A stretch of 64,000 nt of DNA. It comes from Acidobacteriota bacterium (lineage in GTDB: Bacteria; Acidobacteriota; Terriglobia; Bryobacterales; Bryobacteraceae). Positions within the stretch are counted from its first letter, which is position 1, and each line of letters begins with the position of its first letter. The stretch lies in contig JAFKEE010000032.1 of the NCBI GenBank assembly GCA_017307505.1, positions 124,001 to 188,000 on the forward strand, given 5' to 3'. The translations under genes were made by a program, and so were the position numbers. Of the stretch, positions 1 through 8,930 are shown in pieces. A model generated the notes under the pieces. The model was not told the origin of the DNA, ran no database searches, and worked only from the letters and a program-made list of their open reading frames with translations.

Positions 1-280
1 GCACCCGCGCCTCCGCAATATAGGCCTGCAACAGGCGCCGGGCATACCCGAGGCCCCGATACCGTTCATCGACCCACATCTGCTTCAGCTCTGAGATCCC
101 TGACCACGTAAAGCCTGCCGCCGCGGCGATCACCTGCCCATCGTCGTCGCAGATCGTGAAGCCGAGCCCCTGGGCATCGACTCGCCCGGTCGCACGGCTG
201 TTGTGCCTGTAGAGGGACTCCTCAAGGGCGTCGATCTCATTGGGCGTCAGGTCGTGCCGTGGTACGAGCTTCCCATTCAT
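1..280 (-). CDS. GNAT-family N-acetyltransferase (C-terminal end outside window)
   Basis: The reading frame begins at ATG 280 and runs off the left edge, giving about 93 residues. It begins MNGKLVPRHDLTPNEIDALE and contains a GNAT-like core: an LKQMWVDERYRGLGYARRLL stretch that fits acetyl-CoA-binding motif A (R-x-x-G-x-A). The start ATG overlaps the stop of the upstream acetyltransferase in an ATGA arrangement, which suggests translational coupling. Substrate unknown. It is the third gene of a minus-strand operon headed by a large permease. Confidence 0.8.
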   Translation of the reverse strand, partial: MNGKLVPRHDLTPNEIDALEESLYRHNSRATGRVDAQGLGFTICDDDGQVIAAAAGFTWSGISELKQMWVDERYRGLGYARRLLQAYIAEARV

Positions 281-756
281 ATGGATCTCTCTGACCCTTT
301 CAGGCTCAGGGCATAAGGAATCGCCTCTTCATCCGGATGAGCGCCGAACCTTTCGTAGAACCGTTTGGCCGTCTCGTTGAAACGCCACACGTCCCAGCCG
401 AGCTTGTGAACGCCGTGCGCGCGTGCCCAGGCGGCCGCTTCGTTCATCAGCGCCCCGCCAATCCCTCGGCCCCGCGCTCCAGCGCCGACGACCAGATCGC
501 TGATGTAGACGCGTGCCTCTGCGCTGTAGAGCTCATGGGTGAGAGTCCACGAGATCATGCCAACGACACGCTCACCCTCGACCGCGACCACCAGTTGCAT
601 CGGCGCTCCGGGCCGCAGATAAAACTTCTCGTACATCTGCATCGTCAACGGCGGCCTGGGAGCTTGGATGTGGTCGGCAAGCTGGCAGGCCAGGTCCAGG
701 ACGGCCTCGAAGTCCTTCTCCGAGGCTCGCCGCAGGACTGGCTTGCGCTCACCCAT
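277..756 (-). CDS. GNAT-family N-acetyltransferase
   Basis: A 159-residue protein from ATG 756, where the N-terminus MGERKPVLRRASEKDFEAVL looks like a normal GNAT beta-1. Motif A is clear (GARGRGIGGALMNEA), followed by a motif B region ending RFYERFGA, so an acetyl-CoA-dependent acyl transfer activity is expected; the acceptor cannot be read from sequence. The start lies 8 nt inside the end of the permease gene and the stop overlaps the next GNAT gene by 4 nt, so all three are probably co-translated. A longer frame reaching 810 lacks GNAT character and was not used. Confidence 0.85.
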   Translation of the reverse strand: MGERKPVLRRASEKDFEAVLDLACQLADHIQAPRPPLTMQMYEKFYLRPGAPMQLVVAVEGERVVGMISWTLTHELYSAEARVYISDLVVGAGARGRGIGGALMNEAAAWARAHGVHKLGWDVWRFNETAKRFYERFGAHPDEEAIPYALSLKGSERSI

Positions 757-3199
757 TGTGCCGCAACGCCCGCAGCGGATCGATGCGCACCGCGCGGAGC
801 GCGGGCACAATACTGGCGGCCATGCAGACCAGCATCAGTCCCACCGAGGCGCCGATCAGCGTCAGAGGATCGGTCGAACTCACCCCGAATAACTGCCCCG
901 CCAGCAGGCGGCTGATCGCGGCGTAGCCCGCGACTCCAGCGGCCAGGCCGGCGACGGCAGCCTGCAGCCCCTGACTTGTGATCAGCCATAGTACGTCGGA
1001 AGGGGACGCGCCGATCGCCATTCGAATCCCGATCTCCTGCGTGCGCTGGGCTGCAAGATAGGACATCACTCCATATACGCCGACCGTGGCCAGCACCAGG
1101 GCCAGTCCGGCGAAGATCACCAGCAGTGCCATCGTGAAACGGCTCTGCCAGTAGCTGCTGGAGAGACGCTCTTCGAGAGGCGCAACCTGATAGACATTCA
1201 TCGATCGGCCCATGCTCCACAATGTGAGCTCCGCCGTGTTCGCCATCGCCATGGGAGCGGAACGGGTCCGGATCAGAAACGACATGGTCGAGGCGGGCAT
1301 CTGCGCGTGCGGGAAGTAGAGCACGTCCGGTGCGTGCTGGTTCAGGCCGGCCAGGCGGATGTCCTTCGCTACGCCGACGATGCGCCAGTCGCGCCGATCC
1401 CGGCCATTCAGCCGGAAGCTCTGCCCGACAGGATCGCCGGTGGGGAAGTACCGCTTCGCCACCGACTGCGAGATCACCGCGACCGGTGCCGAGTCCTCGG
1501 TGTCGGCGTCGGAGATCGTCCGGCCGCTCAGGATCGGGGTGCGGAGCGTTTCAAAGTATCCAGGCAGAACACTCAGCAACGTAGCCGTCGGGTCGTGCCC
1601 CGGATCCAGCGGCTGGCCCGAGGGCAGGAAACGCGCGGGCGCATAGGGCGCCAGCGGCGGCGGCGCATTCACCGCACTGACTGCTTCGACACCGGGAAGC
1701 TCCCGGAGTTTGCGTGCAGCCTCTGCGAAGTGGTTGTGCTGGGCCGAGGGGGTACGATACTGATCGCCGCGCAGCGAGTTCCGGATCAGCAGCACGTTGT
1801 CGGGTTCAAAGCCCCACGACTCCTTGGAAAGGTGCAGGAACGTCTGCACCAGCAGGCCCGCGCAGGCCATGAGTACGAGCGACAACCCGATCTCCGCCGC
1901 AATCAGGCTGTTCCGCCAGATCGCGCTCGACCGGCTGGCGCTCCGCGAGCGGCCGGACTCCCAGAGCTGCTGTGCGATTCCTCGCGAGGCATGGCGCGCT
2001 GGCGCCAGCCCGAACAGGATCGAGGAAAGCAGGCTCAACCCCAGGGCAAAGGCCAGTGCGTTGGGGCTGATGTGGATCTGCTCGGCGAAGGGCAAGGCGC
2101 CCGCGGCAGGCACCAGCGCCAGCATCGGCTTCAGGCTCCACGCCGCAAACGCGACGCCCGCGGCAGCGCCCAGCGCGGAAAGCAGCAGATTCTCTACAAG
2201 CAGCTGACGCACGATCTGGCCGCGTGACGCACCCATCGCCGTGCGCACGGAGAACTCATAACCACGGGCCGAGTAGCGCGCCAGCAGCAGGTTCGCGACA
2301 TTCGCGCACGCAATCAGCAGCATAAGGCCCACGGCACATTGAAGCAGGAAGAACGGCTTGCGAAACTCACCCGTGAGGTCGTCGCGGATGGCATTCACCA
2401 GGGAGTCCGGCGTAGCCCCTGCCGTGAACTGGCTCGCGACCCGCGTGGTGATGGCCGCGATCTCGGCGCGCGCCTGCGCGACCGGGACACCCTCGCGCAA
2501 CCGTCCGACAATTACCATCGAGCGCTGAACCCGCTCCATGCGCTGGCTCTCGAAGGAAGCCGGCAGGAAGAGATCGGGCTGCACCGTGATGCCGTTGTTC
2601 GGAGGCCGGTAACCGGGCGGCAGAATGCCGACGATGCGAACGCTGCGGCCATCCAGTTCCACGGAGGACCCCACAGTTGACGCGTTGCCGCCGAATACGG
2701 ACTGCCACAGCGAATAACTGATCAGCGCGACATCGTCTTTGCCGGGCGCCCCCTCGTCGGCCAGGAACGTGCGCCCGCGAAGCGGCTGCACGCCCAGCGT
2801 CTCAAAGAAGTTCGGGGTGACGAGATGCGTCGGTGGCGTTATCGGCTGGTCCAGCGCCGTGAAGGTAGCATTGCTGTACGTAAAAGCAGCCAGGCTCTCG
2901 AAGCTGCGGCTGTGCTCGCGCCAGTCGAAGAAGAGGGCGGGCGCGGTCAAAGCGCGGCTGTTCCCGTTCTGCCGGCTGAAGTCCGACCACAGGACCGCCA
3001 GCCTGCCCGGGTCGCGGTAAGGCAGCGGATTCAGCAGCACTCCATCAATGAGGCTGAAAATGGCGGTGGTCGCGCCGATACCCAGCGCGAGGATCAGGAC
3101 AGCGAGCAGGTAGAACGCGGGATTGCGTCGGAACAACCGCAGCCCGTAGAACAGGTCTCCCAAAAATCGCATGTCACGAAAGACGTGAAGCAGATTCAT
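749..3199 (-). CDS. MacB/FtsX-type ABC permease, large duplicated (ADOP-like) form
   Basis: An 816-residue inner-membrane protein. It starts MNLLHVFRDMRFLGDLFYGL and has an N-terminal membrane helix (FYLLAVLILALGIGATTAIF), then a large periplasmic MacB-type domain. A block of three helices lies near the middle, then a second periplasmic domain and a C-terminal helix set containing TQEIGIRMAIGAS, the FtsX/MacB permease motif. This doubled layout, with no ATPase gene beside it, matches the acidobacterial duplicated orphan permease group. The cargo is unknown. ATG 3199 was chosen because the next upstream codons in frame do not look like protein. Two GNAT genes follow with overlaps. Confidence 0.85.
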   Translation of the reverse strand: MNLLHVFRDMRFLGDLFYGLRLFRRNPAFYLLAVLILALGIGATTAIFSLIDGVLLNPLPYRDPGRLAVLWSDFSRQNGNSRALTAPALFFDWREHSRSFESLAAFTYSNATFTALDQPITPPTHLVTPNFFETLGVQPLRGRTFLADEGAPGKDDVALISYSLWQSVFGGNASTVGSSVELDGRSVRIVGILPPGYRPPNNGITVQPDLFLPASFESQRMERVQRSMVIVGRLREGVPVAQARAEIAAITTRVASQFTAGATPDSLVNAIRDDLTGEFRKPFFLLQCAVGLMLLIACANVANLLLARYSARGYEFSVRTAMGASRGQIVRQLLVENLLLSALGAAAGVAFAAWSLKPMLALVPAAGALPFAEQIHISPNALAFALGLSLLSSILFGLAPARHASRGIAQQLWESGRSRSASRSSAIWRNSLIAAEIGLSLVLMACAGLLVQTFLHLSKESWGFEPDNVLLIRNSLRGDQYRTPSAQHNHFAEAARKLRELPGVEAVSAVNAPPPLAPYAPARFLPSGQPLDPGHDPTATLLSVLPGYFETLRTPILSGRTISDADTEDSAPVAVISQSVAKRYFPTGDPVGQSFRLNGRDRRDWRIVGVAKDIRLAGLNQHAPDVLYFPHAQMPASTMSFLIRTRSAPMAMANTAELTLWSMGRSMNVYQVAPLEERLSSSYWQSRFTMALLVIFAGLALVLATVGVYGVMSYLAAQRTQEIGIRMAIGASPSDVLWLITSQGLQAAVAGLAAGVAGYAAISRLLAGQLFGVSSTDPLTLIGASVGLMLVCMAASIVPALRAVRIDPLRALRHNG

Positions 3200-3568
3200 A
3201 GGTGCCGGTTCCGGGTGGGACACAGAAGTAAATTGACCTGTTGCAGGCCGGGCGTGGGATTGGGTGTGCTGAACCGCAAGCGAGGAAGCATGCCGCCCGT
3301 ACATCCATCCGCCGGCCGTCTTTATTCCCGGAATCTTTCGATGGCGCCGCGGCTCCTGGAGAGGGGAGTGTGGATCATCGGCGTCTCTGCTTGAGGGACA
3401 TGCACCCGTTTGTTGGCGGGAAGCCTCTGCGGCGGCCGCCGGCACGGCAGCGGCCCTCAGACACGAATAGCGGGGACTCAAGAGCCCCCGCTATCTGCTT
3501 TTCCTCCGAATTCAAAAACTGCCGTGCGGTCCCCATGGCGGGACCAGACGCAGGGTTCCGCCCGAACC
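3200..3568. other. Non-coding interval between permease and lipoprotein genes
   Basis: No convincing gene in 369 bases. It must hold the promoter of the minus-strand permease. The only clear structure is the inverted repeat at 3467-3494, listed separately. Confidence 0.5.
3467..3494. terminator. Inverted repeat, possible terminator of the lipoprotein gene
   Basis: Perfect 9-bp stem (ATAGCGGGG / CCCCGCTAT) with a 10-base loop, about 75 bases past the stop of the minus-strand lipoprotein gene. No T-run follows on the minus strand; on the plus strand a short CTTTT lies a few bases beyond. It may stop transcription weakly or serve another role. Confidence 0.35.
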
Positions 3569-4246
3569 TTACGCCTGATCCCGCGAGACGCTCCTGCGCG
3601 CCTCTGTCCGCACGGTGAGAGGTTGCGCCAGTCTGAAATTGACAAGCGCTTCCGACGGCAGACGTACCTGCTTACGCCCCGTTAAGGCCGCACCTACGGT
3701 ACCTGCCGCCGCCCCGGCGCCGGCTCCGATCAGCGCCCCGCCGCCGCCCGCGGCGAGTCCTCCGATCAATGCTCCGGCGCCGGATCCTCCTCCGATCATG
3801 GCCCAGTTCCTTTTCTTGTGACCCCCGCTGTATCGCGTAGCAGGGTTCGACGTCACGTTATATGTCTTGCCATTCCACTCCAGGCTGGTCAGTGCCAGGG
3901 AGATCACTGCATTGCCTTTGAACCGGCCCGAAGAAGCACTCCGCTTGACCAGGCCAGTTACATTCGCACCCGACGGGATCACCGTTTGCTGATTCACCAC
4001 GACAGGAGAAACCAGCACGCCGGTGAACCGGTCGCCCGGACGGTTTCGATCCGTCGTAATCGCGTGGTCCAGGCGCACAGCCAGGGTTGTCCCAGGCTGC
4101 ACCGTCACCAGGGTGAACTCCGGTTTTTGCACTACCGGAGCGGGGGGCCGCGAGGCTGCCTCAGCGGTCGAACCTGAGGGATCGCAACCCGTGAACAGAA
4201 GGGAGGCGCTCAGAACGGCGCAGGCAAACAAAGGCTTATTACTCAT
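3569..4246 (-). CDS. Exported lipoprotein with glycine-zipper segment
   Basis: 225 residues. The signal peptide ends in a lipobox (LLFTGC, Cys about residue 21), so it should be lipid-anchored. A linker rich in Ala and Pro follows, then a beta-rich domain (about 50-145) with the sentence-like motif TTDRNRPGDRFTGVLVSPVV, and then a glycine-zipper segment at about 150-190 (IGGGSGAGALIGGLAAGGGG), typical of proteins that insert in or associate with membranes. The C-terminus predicts beta strands (VNFRLAQPLTV). Similar proteins are common in Acidobacteriota, but their role is not established. It is divergent from the ABC transporter genes at 4401. Confidence 0.8.
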   Translation of the reverse strand: MSNKPLFACAVLSASLLFTGCDPSGSTAEAASRPPAPVVQKPEFTLVTVQPGTTLAVRLDHAITTDRNRPGDRFTGVLVSPVVVNQQTVIPSGANVTGLVKRSASSGRFKGNAVISLALTSLEWNGKTYNVTSNPATRYSGGHKKRNWAMIGGGSGAGALIGGLAAGGGGALIGAGAGAAAGTVGAALTGRKQVRLPSEALVNFRLAQPLTVRTEARRSVSRDQA

Positions 4247-4400
4247 GGCACAGCGCTTAATGCAGGAAGCTGGCCATAGTGGATCTCAACGTAATATGTG
4301 TGAGTTACGATACCCGTTCCCCTCGGTCCCGGTAACTCTTACCACTGGGTCATTTCGCGAAGCCGGGAATAATTCGCCAATTTGCCCGTCTTGCGTTTAG

Positions 4401-5309
4401 ATGCACGACATGGTGATCGAAACCAGCGGCCTCTCCCGGCGCTTTGGCGACCGGCTAGTGGTCGACTCATTGAGCCTGCAAGTCCCGGCCGGCTCAGTAT
4501 TTGGCTTCCTCGGACCCAATGGAGCGGGCAAGACCACCACGATCCGGCTCCTGCTGGGGCTGCTCCGGACAAACAGCGGTACTATTCGAATCTTTGGCGA
4601 ATCGATCACCACTCACCGGCTGCCCGTTTTGGCCCGCATCGGCGCGCTGGTCGAGGCACCTTCTCTCTACCCCCACCTCACCGGTACGGAGAACCTGCGC
4701 CACGCCTGCCTGCTCAAGCGGGTCGACCCGAAGGACATCGACCGCGTGCTGCGCATCGTGAACCTCAGCAGCGATGGCGGACGCCAGGTGAAGACCTACT
4801 CGCTGGGAATGAAACAAAGGCTGGGCCTCGCGCTGGCCCTGTTGGGCCGGCCCGAGCTGATCATTCTGGACGAGCCCACCAACGGGCTCGATCCGGCGGG
4901 CATCCAGGAGATGCGCCACCTTCTGCGGGATATGCCGGTGTCGCACGGCATCTCGGTCTTTCTGTCCAGCCACCTGCTGACCGAAGTCGACCAGATGGCC
5001 TCGCACATCGGCATCATTGCCGCCGGGCGGTTGCAGTTCCAGGGTTCTCCCGACGAACTGCGCGCGCGCCGCCAGAGCTCACTGCGCATCGGACTCGACC
5101 GTCCGGAGATTGCCGCCGAACTCCTCCGCCAGCAGGGCTGGCCTGCCGTTGCCCGCGAGCAGAACCTGGTGGAGCTCCCCGCCATGGACCAGGATTCCAC
5201 CGTCCGTATCAACCGCTTCCTGGTGGAGCGCGGCTTCGGCGTGCACCTCATCAGCGGTCATCAACCCACTCTCGAAGAGATGTTCTTCGACCTCACCCAG
5301 CCGGCTTGA
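4401..5309 (+). CDS. ABC transporter ATP-binding protein (BcrA/CcmA-like)
   Basis: A 302-residue cytoplasmic ATPase. Walker A GPNGAGKT is at about 38-45, the signature is YSLGMKQR at about 133-140, Walker B LIILDEP at about 153-159, and the H-loop SSH follows. The C-terminal 80 residues are a variable domain ending TLEEMFFDL, as in bacitracin/lantibiotic-type exporters of the DrrA/BcrA class. The permease starts 5 bases after its stop, so the two form one transporter. Substrate unknown. ATG 4410 is an alternative start. Confidence 0.9.
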   Translation: MHDMVIETSGLSRRFGDRLVVDSLSLQVPAGSVFGFLGPNGAGKTTTIRLLLGLLRTNSGTIRIFGESITTHRLPVLARIGALVEAPSLYPHLTGTENLRHACLLKRVDPKDIDRVLRIVNLSSDGGRQVKTYSLGMKQRLGLALALLGRPELIILDEPTNGLDPAGIQEMRHLLRDMPVSHGISVFLSSHLLTEVDQMASHIGIIAAGRLQFQGSPDELRARRQSSLRIGLDRPEIAAELLRQQGWPAVAREQNLVELPAMDQDSTVRINRFLVERGFGVHLISGHQPTLEEMFFDLTQPA

Positions 5310-5314
5310 ATCCC

Positions 5315-6070
5315 ATGTCGATCTTTCTGAGAACCCTCCTCGCCGAGCTCCTCAAGCTCCGCCGCACCCTGGCCTTCTGGCTCGTCTTCCTGGCGCCGGG
5401 CCTCATCCTGGCTCTCGAGTTCCTGATGTTCCACGAACGGGTGGACTTCTTCGCGAACAAGCATCAGCCGCTGTGGGACATCCTCCACCGCAACTCATTC
5501 AGTCTGTGGGGTGTGCTGATGCTACCTCTTTACGTCACGCTGCAGACGGCGCTGCTGGCCGGACTGGAACACACGGAGGACCGCTGGCGCAGCCTGCTCG
5601 CCATGCCGGTGCCGCGCTGGGCTATCTACTGGTCGAAGCTGGTCATACCGTGCCTGATGGTCGTGATCAGTTCGTTGTTTCTCACCGGCGGAGCCTTGCT
5701 GAATGGGGTGGTGCTCCGGTCGATCCAGCCCCGGCTGCTCTTCCCGGATCCCATTCCGTGGGACCTGTTCCTGCGCGACGCGTGGCTCACCATCGTCGCC
5801 TCGCTCCTGATCGTGACCATTCACCACTTTGTGAGCCTGCGCCTGCGCACCTTCGCCGCCTCGACCGGCGTGGGCGTCTGCGCGACGATCATCAGCTTCA
5901 TCCTGGTGAACTCGGATAAGTATGGGCGGCTCTGGCCGTGGTGCCTGCCCGCCCGGCTGCTCGTCACGAAACCGGGCATCACCCACGACGTACTGGTCTA
6001 TTCGGTCGTGGGCGCCCTGGTGGTTTCCCTGGCAGGAACCTGGGAGTTCTCGCGCCGAGAGATCCGCTAG
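5315..6070 (+). CDS. ABC-2 type transporter permease
   Basis: 251 residues from ATG 5315 (MSIFLRTLLAELLKLRRTLA). About six hydrophobic segments are visible, among them FWLVFLAPGLILALEFLMF, the segment near LVIPCLMVVISSLFLTGGAL, and a last one near VYSVVGALVVSLAGTW. It should be the membrane half of the exporter encoded with the ATPase at 4401. Its stop TAG overlaps, in the 4 bases CTAG, the stop of the convergent gene at 6067. Confidence 0.85.
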   Translation: MSIFLRTLLAELLKLRRTLAFWLVFLAPGLILALEFLMFHERVDFFANKHQPLWDILHRNSFSLWGVLMLPLYVTLQTALLAGLEHTEDRWRSLLAMPVPRWAIYWSKLVIPCLMVVISSLFLTGGALLNGVVLRSIQPRLLFPDPIPWDLFLRDAWLTIVASLLIVTIHHFVSLRLRTFAASTGVGVCATIISFILVNSDKYGRLWPWCLPARLLVTKPGITHDVLVYSVVGALVVSLAGTWEFSRREIR

Positions 6071-6945
6071 CTGGCCAGCATCCGCTGCCGCAGCTGAAGG
6101 TAGCTGCGAACGGCGACGTCCAGGGTCGGCATCGGCTCGATGCCCAGAGACTCCATCTTCGCGTTGGAAAGCGGCGAGAACTTGGGGCGGCGCGCCGGAG
6201 TCCGGTACTCCCGCTCCGTCGTGGGTTTCAACTCGGGAGTCAGACCCGCTTCGCGGAAGATCAGCGCGGCGTAGTGGTACCACGAGATCGGGGTTCCGCC
6301 GCCGCAATGGATGACGCCGTTCACGCCTTTCTCGACCATGTCCACGGTGCGCGCCGCCAAAGCCGGTGCGTAAGTAGGACTGGCCACGTGATCCTCCACC
6401 ACGCGGATCGTCTTCCCTTCGCCTGCCATTCTCAGCATGAGCTCGATGAAATTCCCGCGCGCCGTCCGCAGGCCGCCCGGACCGAAGACGCCGGACGTCC
6501 GGATCACAAGGGGATTGGCCAGATAGGCCTGCGCGTACAACTCGCCCGCCAGCTTCGAAACCGCATAGGCTCCCAGCGGATGGGTGGCATCGGTCTCCAC
6601 ATAGGGCCTGTCCGAAGTGCCATCAAAGACATAGTCTGTGGAAAAGTGAACGAGCTGGGCTCCGCACTGGCGGCAGGCCAAGGCCAGGTTCCGCACGGCG
6701 AGGGCGTTCGCCTGGAAAGCCGCGTATGGTTCGTTCTCGGCGACGTCCACCATATTGTATGCGGCGGCGTTCACCACGACCTCCGGATCCACCGAGGCCA
6801 CAGCCTCCTCCACGGCCGGAGCCGAGGTGATGTCCACGTGGCTGCGTTCCCAGCCGGAAACCGTCGCGCCCCGGGCGGCGAACTCACGCATAAGCTCCAC
6901 ACCGAGCTGTCCGGCACAACCGAATATTGCTACCTTCTTCTGCAT
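6067..6945 (-). CDS. rfbD: dTDP-4-dehydrorhamnose reductase-like protein (RmlD/RfbD family)
   Basis: 292 residues, an extended short-chain dehydrogenase. The NAD(P)-binding motif GCAGQLG is at the N-terminus, NAAAYNMVDVAENEP follows the family pattern, STDYVFDG precedes the active site, and YAVSKLAGE supplies the Tyr-x-x-x-Lys pair. RmlD reduces dTDP-4-keto-rhamnose in surface polysaccharide synthesis. The other rml genes are not here, so related activities such as dTDP-fucose or methionine adenosyltransferase beta-like roles are not excluded. ATG 6945 was chosen because MQKKVAIFG is a normal start of a Rossmann fold. Confidence 0.85.
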   Translation of the reverse strand: MQKKVAIFGCAGQLGVELMREFAARGATVSGWERSHVDITSAPAVEEAVASVDPEVVVNAAAYNMVDVAENEPYAAFQANALAVRNLALACRQCGAQLVHFSTDYVFDGTSDRPYVETDATHPLGAYAVSKLAGELYAQAYLANPLVIRTSGVFGPGGLRTARGNFIELMLRMAGEGKTIRVVEDHVASPTYAPALAARTVDMVEKGVNGVIHCGGGTPISWYHYAALIFREAGLTPELKPTTEREYRTPARRPKFSPLSNAKMESLGIEPMPTLDVAVRSYLQLRQRMLAS

Positions 6946-7161
6946 CTCAGAGGTAATATAGCGCGATTGCCCTATGGATGAGGGCCCCTGGCGCCGATAG
7001 GAGAAACACTGAGAGGATTGCTCGAAACGGCGTGGGCAGGCTGAAGATTCTGTGATCTTCGTTACATATTCGCCGGCGCGCTGCGAAAAGTGACATCCCT
7101 GGAGAAGACGTTGCAACTCTGATACACTTTGCTTACGTCTGAGTCAATGGAGAAGATACCA

Positions 7162-7296
7162 ATGCGAACCCTGATCCAAACAGGATTCCGGCGGAGCCGT
7201 CTGGCAAACCGCGTTGGCATTGCACTGCTCTTGGCGCTCAGTGCCGCACTTTTGATTTCGGTTCTGGCTGGAATCCGAAGTCTCGGCGCGAGTTGA
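7162..7296 (+). CDS. Possible small membrane peptide (44 aa)
   Basis: A 44-codon frame starting MRTLIQTGFRRSRLANRVG and continuing with one hydrophobic segment (IALLLALSAALLISVLAGI). A GGAGAAG ribosome-binding site sits about 7 bases before ATG 7162. Basic residues precede the helix, as in a single-pass inner-membrane protein. The last 59 bases overlap, on the opposite strand, the 3' end of the PilZ gene. Function unknown. Chance occurrence is possible. Confidence 0.4.
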   Translation: MRTLIQTGFRRSRLANRVGIALLLALSAALLISVLAGIRSLGAS

Positions 7297-7615
7297 TGTT
7301 TTCCGCCAGGAGCGACTGCATCAGCCTGTGCAGGTCGTCCAGCGCGTAAAGCGCGTGCTCCAGGTCAAGTCCTGCCTGAAAGCCGCCTTCTACTTCGCGG
7401 CAATAGATCACCTCTCCCAGGTAGAGACTATCCTCCAAGTCGAGTTCCACACACGCCCCGGCTGGCAAACTCCTTTCAACTAGAACACAGGCTCCATGGC
7501 CCGAGAGATCCTGTACGCGCGCGGTCAGGATCTCGCCCGAATCCCCTAAAACCGTCAGCGCGGCCGGGAGATCGACTGGTAGACGCGGCGAGCGGCGGCG
7601 TTCCATGACCGTCAT
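7238..7615 (-). CDS. PilZ-domain protein
   Basis: 125 residues. It has the c-di-GMP-binding pattern RRRSPR near the N-terminus followed about 30 residues on by QDLSGHGACV (D/N-x-S-x-x-G). A single PilZ domain fills about 5-90, so it is probably a free c-di-GMP receptor. The tail (about 100-125) is polar. A GGDEF/HD-GYP protein at 12876 could affect its ligand. ATG 7606 (MERRRSPR) is an alternative start. The AT-rich stretch upstream (7620-7690) probably holds its promoter. Confidence 0.8.
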   Translation of the reverse strand: MTVMERRRSPRLPVDLPAALTVLGDSGEILTARVQDLSGHGACVLVERSLPAGACVELDLEDSLYLGEVIYCREVEGGFQAGLDLEHALYALDDLHRLMQSLLAENINSRRDFGFQPEPKSKVRH

Positions 7616-7993
7616 ATCGGCAACCAGCTTATCAAAATTAGGGGAATAAGGTATGAAACACTGATATTAGATACTGCAAAATACACATTTACGGGGAAAG
7701 AAACGGCGACAAATGGGAAAGAAATGGTCCGGGGCGATGCTCGGGATGACCAGAGATCATCGCCTATCCGTGCCGCCAAAGTGTGGGCAACTGGCGGTCT
7801 CAGCAAGGCTCTGCGGCCTTGGCACGCCCCGGACTAAATGTGCAGGCGCATTAGCCTAGTAGGCCTAGTATCGGCGATATACCTCACGGAAGTACTCCCC
7901 GCAAATGAGGGGGTAGGGGCGGTATTAAGGGGGTATCACAATGGCTGGCATCCTGCTCTTCTGGAGGCGACAAAAGCGCCTCCGGCGTGCATA

Positions 7994-8557
7994 ATGAAGG
8001 CGATGGTGGCTTCGGCGGCAACGTCCAACCAGGCTCGCATCTCGTACCCTTCGGGTAACTTAGAGGTGTCGCTCCCTTCCCGGAAGAACTGGTTCATCCT
8101 GATCTTCCTTGGAATCTGGATGCTCGGCTGGGCGGTGGGTGAACTCGGGGTACTCGGTTTGCTGTTCAGCGGGATTGTCCGGGGGCCGGCGCCGCCGATC
8201 ATCCTTGCCTGGCTGCTGATGTGGACAGTGGGCGGGATGCTGGCCATGACCTTCCTGCTTTGGGGCTTGATCGGCCGCGAAGTCATCACGATCCGCGAAA
8301 ACGCGCTCGTCATCCGCCGCCAGATCTGGCGCTTCGGCTACGACCGCCGCTATGAACTTGCCAGGGTCCACAATCTGCGCGGCGCGGCCTGGCTGACGGA
8401 TGCCTCCGGAGTAATCGGGTCGATCGGACGCTTCAGCGGCGCGGGCACGATTGTCTTTGACTGTGGCGGCCTCACCCACCGGTTCGGGGCAGGACTGGGC
8501 GCCGAGGAGGCGGCTCGCGTGGTGGAAGTGCTAGCCCCGCACTGCGTCTGGCAATAG
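7994..8557 (+). CDS. Membrane protein, two helices and a PH-like tail, unknown function
   Basis: 187 residues from ATG 7994; longer upstream reading has no protein-like sequence. Two membrane helices are at about 33-60 (FILIFLGIWMLGW then GVLGLLFSGIV) and 65-95 (LAWLLMWTVGGMLAMTFLLWGLI). The rest is a soluble domain that begins GREVITIRENALVIRR and alternates beta strands, as in bacterial PH-like (DUF304-type) domains. It ends 2 bases from the convergent gene at 8560. The function cannot be named. Confidence 0.65.
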   Translation: MKAMVASAATSNQARISYPSGNLEVSLPSRKNWFILIFLGIWMLGWAVGELGVLGLLFSGIVRGPAPPIILAWLLMWTVGGMLAMTFLLWGLIGREVITIRENALVIRRQIWRFGYDRRYELARVHNLRGAAWLTDASGVIGSIGRFSGAGTIVFDCGGLTHRFGAGLGAEEAARVVEVLAPHCVWQ

Positions 8558-8559
8558 TC

Positions 8560-8907
8560 TTAGCGGACGGTGGCCAGCAGCCACAGGGCGAGTCCGATTG
8601 CGCCGCAGATGGCGATCTCCGCGGCCAGGCGCAGGGAATAAACCTTCTTGGGAGCAGGCTTCGCCGGTTCTTCCTGCTTGCGGGCGGATTCCCGTTCCTC
8701 GACGATCCTGCGCAGATAGTCCCGGCCAGCTTCGTCGGCAATGACCACGGTCTGGCACTCTTTGCTGTCGAGAGCCCGGACGCAGCGTGCCCGTAGAACG
8801 GCAGGCATATCGTCCAAGGTATCGAAGACCTCCGTCCCTTCCTTGGTGGAAGTGAGCACCACGGAAAGGTGCCAGGTCCTGGGCTCGCCGGTATCCTTCA
8901 TGGCCAT
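8560..8907 (-). CDS. Hypothetical C-terminally anchored membrane protein
   Basis: 115 residues. A soluble N-terminal part (about 1-70) is followed by a charged linker rich in Glu, Lys and Pro (about 70-88) and one membrane helix at the C-terminus (LAAEIAICGAIGLALWLLA). It lies 23 bases downstream of the lysR-type gene on the same strand and could be co-transcribed with it. I do not recognise the family. Confidence 0.6.
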   Translation of the reverse strand: MAMKDTGEPRTWHLSVVLTSTKEGTEVFDTLDDMPAVLRARCVRALDSKECQTVVIADEAGRDYLRRIVEERESARKQEEPAKPAPKKVYSLRLAAEIAICGAIGLALWLLATVR

Positions 8908-8930
8908 ACCTATTCGCTACATATTTAATA

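Noticed and set aside
4382-5314. Upstream extension of the ABC permease into the ATPase gene
   Set aside because: It overlaps the whole ATPase gene in another frame with no protein-like features; the permease starts at 5315.
7900-7960. G-rich runs before the 7994 gene as a G-quadruplex
   Set aside because: Only three close G-runs with uneven loops; a four-run motif is not formed.
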